From: an uncultured Oribacterium sp.
GTDB taxonomy: Bacteria; Bacillota; Clostridia; Lachnospirales; Lachnospiraceae
Direction of reading: 5' to 3'
Assembly: GCA_900772695.1 (NCBI GenBank)
Contig: CAAGRO010000206.1
Span: forward strand, 1-5,403
DNA length: 5,403 bases
Every line of letters starts with the position of its first letter. The first letter of the stretch is position 1. The notes beneath the pieces are model-generated. The model did not search any database. It saw only the letters and a list, made by a program, of their open reading frames with translations, and was not told where the DNA came from. A program made the position numbers and the translations under genes. This document shows positions 1-5,327 of the stretch, piece after piece.

Positions 1-27
1 GCTGAGTTTTCATAAAGAAAACTCAGT
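1..27. other. Perfect hairpin at the tip of the left repeat
   Basis: The arm GCTGAGTTTTC at 1-11 pairs with GAAAACTCAGT at 17-27 around the 5-nt loop ATAAA. This gives ten Watson-Crick pairs and a closing G-T pair. No T-tract follows on either strand, so it is not a canonical rho-independent terminator. The same hairpin recurs at 5301-5327, where position 27 is C on the equivalent strand and the stem is fully Watson-Crick. The window starts exactly at its first base, so whatever lies to the left is not visible. Confidence 0.8.
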
Positions 28-117
28 GATTGCAGAGGGCCTAGTGCCGCTTAGGGTCCCCGGCTTAGATTGAACCGGTCTCGTAGTACTGTGCTTCGGT
101 TGCCTGCCCTCCGGGGC
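1..117 (+). repeat. Left copy of a 117-bp inverted repeat element (hairpin plus structured body)
   Basis: This stretch matches the reverse complement of 5211-5327 base for base without gaps. I count six mismatches by hand, at positions 27, 54, 84, 98, 105 and 112, and similarity fades beyond 117. The element begins with a hairpin at 1-27. Its body contains AGAGGGCC at 34-41, which can pair with GCCCTC at 106-111 to close the structure, and CCGG at 60-63 and 75-78, which can pair across an 11-nt loop. It contains no open reading frame of note. The match and pairings are seen directly. Whether it acts as RNA, as DNA or as a mobile repeat is unknown, and I do not recognise it as a named riboswitch or insertion sequence. 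It lies upstream of a terminator and the livH leader, so a cis-regulatory role is possible but unproven. Confidence 0.85.
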
Positions 118-125
118 CCCTGCGC

Positions 126-168
126 GGGATAGCACATTTTTGCAGCAAAATTGTGCTATCCCTTTTTT
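126..168 (+). terminator. Rho-independent terminator upstream of livH
   Basis: GGGATAGCACA at 126-136 pairs perfectly with TGTGCTATCCC at 152-162. After one mismatch, TTTTG at 138-142 pairs with CAAAA at 146-150, leaving a 3-nt loop. Six Ts follow at 163-168. This is a textbook intrinsic terminator on the + strand. It lies about 100 nt before the livH start and directly after the left repeat. It could end a transcript from an upstream gene or from the repeat itself, or act as an attenuator if the operon promoter lies further left. With no clear promoter visible between it and livH, these options cannot be separated. Confidence 0.85.
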
Positions 169-267
169 GCGCCCGGAAAGATGCAAAAATGCTATCCGCC
201 CTTCACAAGTAAGTGCTAGCAGCCCTGCGTTAAACTTATGACAGATTCAAGAAAGGGGGATCTTTTC
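169..267 (+). promoter_or_regulatory. livH leader with ribosome binding site; promoter not identified
   Basis: This is the 99-nt untranslated stretch between the terminator and livH. A strong Shine-Dalgarno sequence, AAAGGGGGA at 252-260, ends 7 nt before the ATG at 268, and this fixes the start. I find no convincing pair of -35 and -10 boxes; TTCACA at 202-207 and TAAACT at 231-236 are 23 nt apart, which is too far. GCAAAAATGCTATCC at 183-197 nearly repeats the 3' arm of the preceding terminator. Confidence 0.5.
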
Positions 268-1131
268 ATGGGTAGTTTTTTGCAGGCAATTGCAAATGGA
301 CTTATGATCGGCGGTTTCTATGCCATGATGGGTATGGGACAGAACGTCATCTTCGGTGTTATGAAGATCATCAACTTCTGTCACGGTGAGATGCTGATGG
401 TGGGTATGTACCTGACCTTCGTACTCTGCAGCCTCTTCGGCTTAGATCCGTATATGGCGGTTCCATTTGTAGCGATTCTCATGTTCTGCATCGGTGCAGT
501 GATTCAGTCCTCACTGATTACACCATCACTCGGAACCAAATCTTTTACAAACCTTCTGTTCCTGACCGTCGGTCTCGGAACCTTACTGTCGAACCTGGCA
601 CTGGTGATCTTTGGATCATCCTTCCGTACGATCACCACATCGTATTCCAGTAACACGGTACAGCTCGGACCGGTCACGATGGCCCTTCCGAAGCTCATCA
701 GCTTCGTGATCACCATCATCATCACCATCCTGCTGTTCGCGTTCCTGAAGTACACGACGCTGGGCAAGCAGATCCGTGCGGTTTCTCAGAATCCGATCGG
801 CGCGGAAGTGGTCGGGATCAATGTTAAGCGCATCTACATCCTCGCATACGGCCTCGGTGCTGCACTCGCCGGAACCGCAGGTGCACTGCTCACCCTGTTC
901 TACGTACTGTCGCCGACCGCAGGCTCGGTTTTTTCATTCCGTGCCCTGATCGTCGTGGTCGTCGGCGGACTCGGATCGATCCCGGGCGCACTGCTCGCCG
1001 GTATCCTGCTCGGACTGCTCGAGACCATGGTTTCACTGCTCGTGAGCCCGATGTATAAGGACCTGATCGTCTTCGTTACCTTCATCGTCATCCTCGTTGT
1101 CCGTCAGAATGTCATCGCAAGGAGGAAGTAA
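268..1131 (+). CDS. livH: Branched-chain amino acid ABC transporter permease LivH
   Basis: An integral membrane subunit of 287 aa that forms half of the substrate channel in a HAAT-family importer, pairing with LivM. The sequence is strongly hydrophobic with about eight probable membrane segments. The N-terminal part (FLQAIANGLMIGGFYAMMGMG) is typical of LivH. The cytoplasmic coupling loop that contacts the ATPase begins with GKQIRAVSQNP near residue 166 and includes VVGINVKR. The family hallmark VVGGLGSIPGALLAG lies near residues 230-245. The length is normal for LivH. I chose ATG 268 because AAAGGGGGA sits 7 nt upstream and the family N-terminus begins there; the in-frame ATG at 238 has no ribosome binding site and would add ten polar residues. 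The next gene starts 2 nt after the stop codon, and its Shine-Dalgarno lies inside livH, so translational coupling is likely. The family assignment is firm, but the exact substrate is not. Confidence 0.95.
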   Translation: MGSFLQAIANGLMIGGFYAMMGMGQNVIFGVMKIINFCHGEMLMVGMYLTFVLCSLFGLDPYMAVPFVAILMFCIGAVIQSSLITPSLGTKSFTNLLFLTVGLGTLLSNLALVIFGSSFRTITTSYSSNTVQLGPVTMALPKLISFVITIIITILLFAFLKYTTLGKQIRAVSQNPIGAEVVGINVKRIYILAYGLGAALAGTAGALLTLFYVLSPTAGSVFSFRALIVVVVGGLGSIPGALLAGILLGLLETMVSLLVSPMYKDLIVFVTFIVILVVRQNVIARRK

Positions 1132-1132
1132 A

Positions 1133-2233
1133 ATGGCAAACGAAAAAATCAAGAACATCCGGCCGGAGGACATCCAGGCCAGCAATCGTTACCACCGGAA
1201 TGTGGGCATCGTCATCGCACTGTTCCTCGCGGTACTGCTGATCATCCCGGCATTCTTCAAGGATATGCCGTATATCATGAATGTCTTCATCCTGGTCTTC
1301 TATATGACGACACTTTCGATGGCATGGAACCTGCTCGGTGGTATGACCGGACAGAACTCCCTGGGCCACGCAGCCTACATGGGACTCGGTGCCTATGCCT
1401 GCTGCCTCCTGATGACGAAGACCTCGGTCAATCCGTGGCTCTGCGGCATCTTCGGTATGATCGTCGTCGGCCTCGTATCCGGCTTCATCTTTTATCCGTG
1501 CTTCATCCTCCAGGGACCGTACTTCACACTCGTCAGTATCGCCTTCGGTGAAGCGATCCGTCAGTTCATCCTGAACTGGGATTTCGCGGGCAAGGCCATC
1601 GGTATCTCGCTTTCCTTCGGAGACGATTCTTGGGCGGAGTTCCGTTTCATGAGTAAGGTGCCATACTACTATGTGGGCCTGATCATGCTGATTCTCACGT
1701 ACCTCTTCATGAAGAAGATCGACCGCTCGAAGCTCGGCTTTGCGCTGAAGACCATCCGTGAGGATGAGGATACCGCCGCAGCGATCGGTATCAACCCGAT
1801 CAAGTATAAGGTCATCGCTGTCGTGATTTCCGCGATGGTGGCCGGTATGGTCGGCTTCTTCTATGCAAGCTACAACCGTTACATCGATCCGGATCTGATG
1901 CTGCAGACCTACTCCGTCGAGTCCGTACTTCCAGCCGTCGTCGGTGGTGCATCCTTCGTGGAGGGCCCGCTCGTCGGTGGTGGTATCATGATCACCCTGT
2001 CCGAGTTCCTTCGCAACCAGTTCGGTGCGATCCTTCCGGGCATCAACCTCATCATGTATGCGATCGTGCTGATCCTGGTCATCCGTTTCCGTCCGTCCGG
2101 ACTGCTCGGCTGGTACATGGACAGTAAGTTTAAGAAGTGGGTGGATACCGTGATCCTCAAGAAGCCTTCCCGTGAGGTACTCGAGGCTGCACAGCTCGCC
2201 CGCGATTATAAAAAGTTAGCAAAGGAGGCATAA
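1133..2233 (+). CDS. livM: Branched-chain amino acid ABC transporter permease LivM
   Basis: The second membrane subunit, 366 aa, partner of LivH. A polar N-terminal stretch of about 25 residues comes before the first membrane segment. The LivM hallmark GQNSLGHAAYMGLGAYA lies at residues 73-89. The cytoplasmic coupling loop GFALKTIREDEDTAAAIGIN lies at about 202-221, followed by the conserved AVVISAMVAGMVGFFYA membrane segment. VVGGASFVEGPLVGG matches the family's conserved Gly-rich turn, and a charged tail of about 45 residues ends the protein. ATG 1133 is chosen because GGAGG at 1121-1125 sits 7 nt upstream; in-frame upstream starts (TTG 1097, ATG 1109) lie inside livH and lack such a site. 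Only one base separates it from the livH stop, and livG follows 2 nt after its own stop. No truncation or frameshift is seen. Confidence 0.95.
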   Translation: MANEKIKNIRPEDIQASNRYHRNVGIVIALFLAVLLIIPAFFKDMPYIMNVFILVFYMTTLSMAWNLLGGMTGQNSLGHAAYMGLGAYACCLLMTKTSVNPWLCGIFGMIVVGLVSGFIFYPCFILQGPYFTLVSIAFGEAIRQFILNWDFAGKAIGISLSFGDDSWAEFRFMSKVPYYYVGLIMLILTYLFMKKIDRSKLGFALKTIREDEDTAAAIGINPIKYKVIAVVISAMVAGMVGFFYASYNRYIDPDLMLQTYSVESVLPAVVGGASFVEGPLVGGGIMITLSEFLRNQFGAILPGINLIMYAIVLILVIRFRPSGLLGWYMDSKFKKWVDTVILKKPSREVLEAAQLARDYKKLAKEA

Positions 2234-2235
2234 TT

Positions 2236-2985
2236 ATGGCAGAACAGTCCATCATTGAAGTTCAGCATATCACGAAGCGCTTCAAAGGTCTGACCGCCGT
2301 GAAGGATGTTTCCTTCGAGGTTGCAAAGGGAAAGATCACCGGTATGATCGGTCCGAACGGTGCCGGAAAGTCCACCACCTTCAATATGATCTGTGGCTAC
2401 TATCCGCCGACCGAGGGTAAGATCCTCTACAAGGGCATCGATATCACGAACAAGCCGGCCTATGAGTACACGAAGATGGGCATCGCCCGTACCTTCCAGA
2501 TCATGAAGCCGCTGAAGAACCTGACGGTGCTCGATAATGTCATCGCGTCGTCCTACTATGGCACGAAGCCGGCGAAGAACGTCATCGAGGCACGAGAAAA
2601 GGCCCTCGATATCCTGAACTTCACCGGTCTCTATGAGAAGCGTCATGACCTCTCGAAGGACATGGGTACCCCGGACCAGAAGCGTCTCGAGATGGCGAGA
2701 GCCCTCGCGACGAATCCGGAGATGCTCTTTCTCGACGAGAACATGGCCGGTCTCAACCCGACCGAGACCGATGAGGCGATCCAGCTCATCCGCCGGATCA
2801 ATGAGAGCGGTGTGACGATCTTCCTGATCGAGCACATCATGAAGGCGGTCGTCAGTCTCTGTGAGGATGTCATCGTACTGCATCACGGCGAGAAGATCGC
2901 CGTCGGTACACCGGAAGAGGTCATGAACGATCCGTACGTTATGGAGGTTTATCTCGGACAAAAGAAGGAGGACGCACATGCTTAA
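2236..2985 (+). CDS. livG: Branched-chain amino acid ABC transporter ATP-binding protein LivG
   Basis: A cytoplasmic ATPase of 249 aa that dimerises with LivF to power import. Walker A is GPNGAGKST at residues 39-47. The Q-loop is RTFQ with Gln88. Walker B is MLFLDE at 163-168, with the catalytic Glu168 present. The switch His200 sits in LIEH. The LivG-specific insert and AGLNPTE after Walker B (171-177) separate it from LivF. The ABC signature is not LSGGQ: the equivalent place reads MGTPDQKRLE at 143-152. I recall related variants (GDQKRLE, PDRKRLE) in a branch of LivG proteins, so it is probably subfamily-typical rather than damage. The start at 2236 is set by AAAGGAGG at 2221-2228, 7 nt upstream. 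It begins 2 nt after the livM stop, and its last 8 nt overlap livF. Confidence 0.95.
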   Translation: MAEQSIIEVQHITKRFKGLTAVKDVSFEVAKGKITGMIGPNGAGKSTTFNMICGYYPPTEGKILYKGIDITNKPAYEYTKMGIARTFQIMKPLKNLTVLDNVIASSYYGTKPAKNVIEAREKALDILNFTGLYEKRHDLSKDMGTPDQKRLEMARALATNPEMLFLDENMAGLNPTETDEAIQLIRRINESGVTIFLIEHIMKAVVSLCEDVIVLHHGEKIAVGTPEEVMNDPYVMEVYLGQKKEDAHA

Positions 2986-3682
2986 GGTGGAAGGTTTAAC
3001 AGCAGGCTATGGCTCCCTGAAGATCATCTGGGACGAATCCTTCGAAATCCGCGATGGTGAGATCGTCGCGATCCTCGGTTCGAACGGTGCCGGTAAGACC
3101 ACGACGGTTCGTGCCCTGACCGGTATGATCAAACCATCCGCAGGCTCGATCGTATTCAATGATCAGGAGCTCATGGGAAAGAACTCCCGCGTCATCCTCG
3201 ACAGCGGGATCGTACAGGTACCGGAGGGCCGTCAGCTCTTCACCGGCATGACCTGCCTCGAGAACCTCGAGCTCGGCGCCTTTAACAAGACCCTGAAGGA
3301 GCACTTCAAGGAGAATCTCGAGAAGTGCTACCACTGGTTCCCGAAGCTGAAGGAGAGAGCCGGACAGATCTCCGGAACCCTTTCCGGCGGTGAGCAGCAG
3401 ATGGTGGCCGTCGCCCGCGCACTCGTGGGGGAGCCGAAGCTTCTCATCCTCGACGAGCCGTCCCTCGGACTTGCACCAAATATCGTCGATGATATCCTGA
3501 AGGTCGCACAGGAGCTGGCGAAGACCGGCGTTTCCGTGATGCTGGTCGAGCAGGATATCACGAAGGCACTTGCGGTCGCCGACCGCGGCTATGTTATCGA
3601 GAACGGACGCATCACGCTGAGCGGAACCTCCGCAGAGCTGAGTGCGAACGAGCACGTAAAGAAGGCATATCTCGGCATTTAA
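2978..3682 (+). CDS. livF: Branched-chain amino acid ABC transporter ATP-binding protein LivF
   Basis: The second cytoplasmic ATPase, 234 aa, partner of LivG. Walker A is GSNGAGKTT at residues 34-42. The Q-loop region reads VQVPEGRQLF (79-88), which is diagnostic for LivF. The signature LSGGEQQ at 135-141 is canonical, and Walker B is LLILDEP at 155-161. The switch histidine is replaced by Gln192 in LVEQD, which is normal for LivF proteins. The C-terminus DRGYVIENGRITLSGT is also typical of the family. The start ATG 2978 lies inside the end of livG (8-nt overlap), with AAGGAGG at 2965-2971, 6 nt upstream, so translation is very likely coupled. The length is normal. No terminator directly follows; a 152-nt leader separates it from the binding-protein gene. 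Confidence 0.95.
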   Translation: MLKVEGLTAGYGSLKIIWDESFEIRDGEIVAILGSNGAGKTTTVRALTGMIKPSAGSIVFNDQELMGKNSRVILDSGIVQVPEGRQLFTGMTCLENLELGAFNKTLKEHFKENLEKCYHWFPKLKERAGQISGTLSGGEQQMVAVARALVGEPKLLILDEPSLGLAPNIVDDILKVAQELAKTGVSVMLVEQDITKALAVADRGYVIENGRITLSGTSAELSANEHVKKAYLGI

Positions 3683-3834
3683 ACTGTTTTTGACATCCTG
3701 GTCGTCGGGCAGTGCCGTACAGCTCCGCAGATTTCCATACCATACCGTAACCAGCTTCTGGAATCTGCGCCGTGCATGTAAACATTGGCCCAGTGTACAC
3801 AGGATGTGCAACATACACACCAAGGAGGAACATT
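3683..3834 (+). promoter_or_regulatory. livF-binding protein intergenic leader with two possible stem-loops
   Basis: This 152-nt gap is the only sizeable break inside the operon. CGCAGATT at 3726-3733 pairs with AATCTGCG at 3762-3769, and CC at 3735-3736 extends it with GG at 3760-3761, leaving T3734 bulged and a 23-nt loop. No T-tract follows, so it does not look like a terminator. A second weaker fold pairs TTGG (3785-3788) with CCAA (3820-3823) and GTGTA (3793-3797) with TACAC (3814-3818), ending just before the ribosome binding site. A TTGACA at 3690-3695 has no matching -10 at proper spacing. The hairpins may protect or process mRNA so that the binding protein is made in excess, as in other importer operons; this is inference. 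Confidence 0.5.
3822..3828 (+). promoter_or_regulatory. Strong ribosome binding site that fixes the binding-protein start
   Basis: AAGGAGG lies 6 nt before ATG 3835. It decides against the upstream in-frame start near 3772, which would add residues lacking signal-peptide character. Confidence 0.8.
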
Positions 3835-5160
3835 ATGAAACTCAAGAAACTCGTTTCCGCGTTCATGGCTGTAGCGATCACAGGCTCGATGCTTGTGGGC
3901 TGCGGTTCCACGACCACCACAACCACCCAGACCGAGGCAGCGAAGGCCACGGAGGCAGCCAAGGAGACGTCCGACAACGGTGCCGGCGAGCTGACCGGTG
4001 AGCCGATTAAGATCGGTGCGATGTATGCGCTGTCCGGAGATAAGGCAGCGATCGGTACCAACATCATGCGTGGTGTCGATTTCGCAGCCGCAGAGATCAA
4101 CGCAGCCGGCGGTGTCAACGGACGTCCGATCGAGATCGTACGTGGTGATACCCAGGGTGACCCGAAGGTCGCACGTTCCGTCGCAGAGCGTCTCATCACC
4201 CAGGATAAGGTTAACGCCATCATGGGCTGCCACCAGTCCACCCTGTCCGAGATCGTTGCGAAGGTCTGTGAGCAGTACAAGATCCCGATGATCACCGCGA
4301 TCTCTACCGTCGACAGCATTTCTACCGATAACCTGCAGTATTTCTTCCGTCTCTGTCCGCTCAACTCGGTATACGTCGAGGATATGCTGAAGTACCTCAA
4401 GGATTCCTCTGAGCAGACCGGCAAGGAAGTGAAGACCGTTTCCATCTTCGCTGATAACTCCAACATCGGCCAGGAGATCATCCGCTGCGTAGGCCTCTAT
4501 GCAGATAAGTATGACATCCAGGTTGTGAAGGAGGTTCAGTACTCCAGTGGTGCCGCTGACCTCACATCTGAGGTGCTCGCACTGAAGGAGGCCAATGCTG
4601 ACGCCGTGATCTGTGAGTCCTACATCGCAGACGCGATCCTTTTCACCAAGACCCTGAAAGAGCAGAACTACCAGCCGCCAATCGTGATCGGTAAGGCAAA
4701 CGGCTTCGCAGATCCGTCCTATGTTCCGGCGACCGGCGCACTGGCAAATGGTATCACCACCGTCGTTGAGTTCAATCCTGACCTCAAGAAGGGTATCGAG
4801 ACCAACAAGCGCTTCAAGGCAGAGTACGACGTCGATATGAATGGTCACTCCGCTGAGGCGTACACCGTTGTATGGCTGTTCAAGACGGCGTTCGAGATCG
4901 CCGGCACCACCGATGGTGAGGCTGTCAAGGATGTACTTGATACCATCGATATCAAGGATTCCTTCCCGAACGGACCGGATATCATCCTTCCGTACGACGA
5001 GATCAAGTTTGAGGACTATGAGTTCGATGGTGCACAGCACACGAACGACAACACCAAGGCTTCTGTAGCGGTTGCGCAGATCCAGGATGGTGAGTTCAAG
5101 ACTGTATGGCCGTTCGACTTCACCGACAGCAAGATCCAGTATCCGGCTCCGCTGTCATAA
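3835..5160 (+). CDS. livK: Branched-chain amino acid-type ABC transporter substrate-binding lipoprotein
   Basis: A 441-aa extracytoplasmic receptor that binds the substrate and delivers it to LivHM. The N-terminus is a lipoprotein signal: MKLKKLVS, a hydrophobic core, then the lipobox LVGC with Cys23 as the predicted lipidation site. A flexible linker follows, with six Thr in a row (26-31) and two EAAK units (34-37, 40-43). The type 1 periplasmic-binding fold starts at about residue 57 with IKIGAMYALSGDKAAIG. It continues with FAAAEINAAGGVNGRPIE (83-100), VRGDTQGDPKVA (102-113), and the hinge and ligand region GCHQSTLSEIV (131-141) and KIPMITAISTV (149-159). Ser135, Thr136 and Thr154-Thr158 are candidate ligand contacts by position. 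The start is set by AAGGAGG 6 nt upstream. The symbol reflects family and operon context; Leu/Ile/Val specificity is not shown, and amide, urea or other amino acid binding is possible. Confidence 0.9.
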   Translation: MKLKKLVSAFMAVAITGSMLVGCGSTTTTTTQTEAAKATEAAKETSDNGAGELTGEPIKIGAMYALSGDKAAIGTNIMRGVDFAAAEINAAGGVNGRPIEIVRGDTQGDPKVARSVAERLITQDKVNAIMGCHQSTLSEIVAKVCEQYKIPMITAISTVDSISTDNLQYFFRLCPLNSVYVEDMLKYLKDSSEQTGKEVKTVSIFADNSNIGQEIIRCVGLYADKYDIQVVKEVQYSSGAADLTSEVLALKEANADAVICESYIADAILFTKTLKEQNYQPPIVIGKANGFADPSYVPATGALANGITTVVEFNPDLKKGIETNKRFKAEYDVDMNGHSAEAYTVVWLFKTAFEIAGTTDGEAVKDVLDTIDIKDSFPNGPDIILPYDEIKFEDYEFDGAQHTNDNTKASVAVAQIQDGEFKTVWPFDFTDSKIQYPAPLS

Positions 5161-5210
5161 AATCTTCTCTGCATATATTTTCTACGTATGCGTGACAGTT
5201 CAGCATAAGA
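5161..5210 (+). other. Short 3' spacer without a canonical terminator
   Basis: Fifty AT-rich bases lie between the operon's last stop codon and the right repeat. Only a weak hairpin is visible: GCATA at 5171-5175 with TATGC at 5187-5191, 5 bp with no T-tract. The operon transcript may therefore run into the folded repeat that follows. Confidence 0.55.
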
Positions 5211-5327
5211 GCCCCAGAGGGCCGGCAACAGAAGCACAGTACTTCGAGACCGGTTCAATCTAAGCCGGGGACCATAAGCGGCACTAGGCCCTCTGCAATC
5301 GCTGAGTTTTCTTTATGAAAACTCAGC
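5211..5327 (-). repeat. Right copy of the 117-bp inverted repeat element
   Basis: The reverse complement of this stretch matches 1-117 without gaps and with six mismatches. In this copy the closing stem is intact: CAGAGGGCC at 5215-5223 pairs over 9 bp with GGCCCTCTG at 5287-5295, whereas the left copy has lost pairs at two positions. The inner CCGG-CCGG pairing and a short GAAG-CTTC hairpin (5231-5234 with 5242-5245) are also present. The body lies between the operon's 3' spacer and the hairpin at 5301-5327, so the element points inward from the right just as the left copy points inward from the left. Its function is unknown. Confidence 0.85.
5301..5327. other. Perfect hairpin shared by two head-to-head repeat copies
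   Basis: GCTGAGTTTTC at 5301-5311 pairs with GAAAACTCAGC at 5317-5327 around the loop TTTAT. The 11-bp stem is fully Watson-Crick. It is the same hairpin as 1-27 in opposite orientation and is the centre between the right repeat (to its left) and the diverged partial copy (to its right). No T-tract follows on either strand. Confidence 0.85.

Noticed and set aside
1..168. T-box or known amino-acid riboswitch controlling the operon
   Set aside because: No T-box sequence or specifier-loop arrangement is recognisable, and I could match no known riboswitch core on either strand.
238..267. Upstream ATG for livH
   Set aside because: No Shine-Dalgarno lies before 238, the ten extra residues are polar and atypical, and a strong site precedes ATG 268.
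2206..2979. Minus-strand reading frame opposite livG, and a similar one at 2996-3823 opposite livF
   Set aside because: Both mirror conserved ATPase genes with intact motifs on the + strand; the translations are low in recognisable structure.
3690..3695. TTGACA as a -35 box for a promoter of the binding-protein gene
   Set aside because: The hexamer is perfect, but no acceptable -10 box occurs 16-19 nt downstream; TACAGC at 3718-3723 is 22 nt away.
3679..5040. Long minus-strand reading frame (453 codons) opposite the binding-protein gene
   Set aside because: It is the antisense of a clearly recognisable lipoprotein gene, has no ribosome binding site that I can see, and its translation resembles no family. 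It arises from the codon bias of the sense strand.
5248..5262. GGTTCAATC as a tRNA T-loop
   Set aside because: The flanking bases do not form a T-stem, and no acceptor stem, anticodon arm or CCA end is present on either strand.
5301..5327. Hairpin as a rho-independent terminator of the operon
   Set aside because: The stem is perfect but AT-rich in its upper part, and no T-tract follows on either strand.
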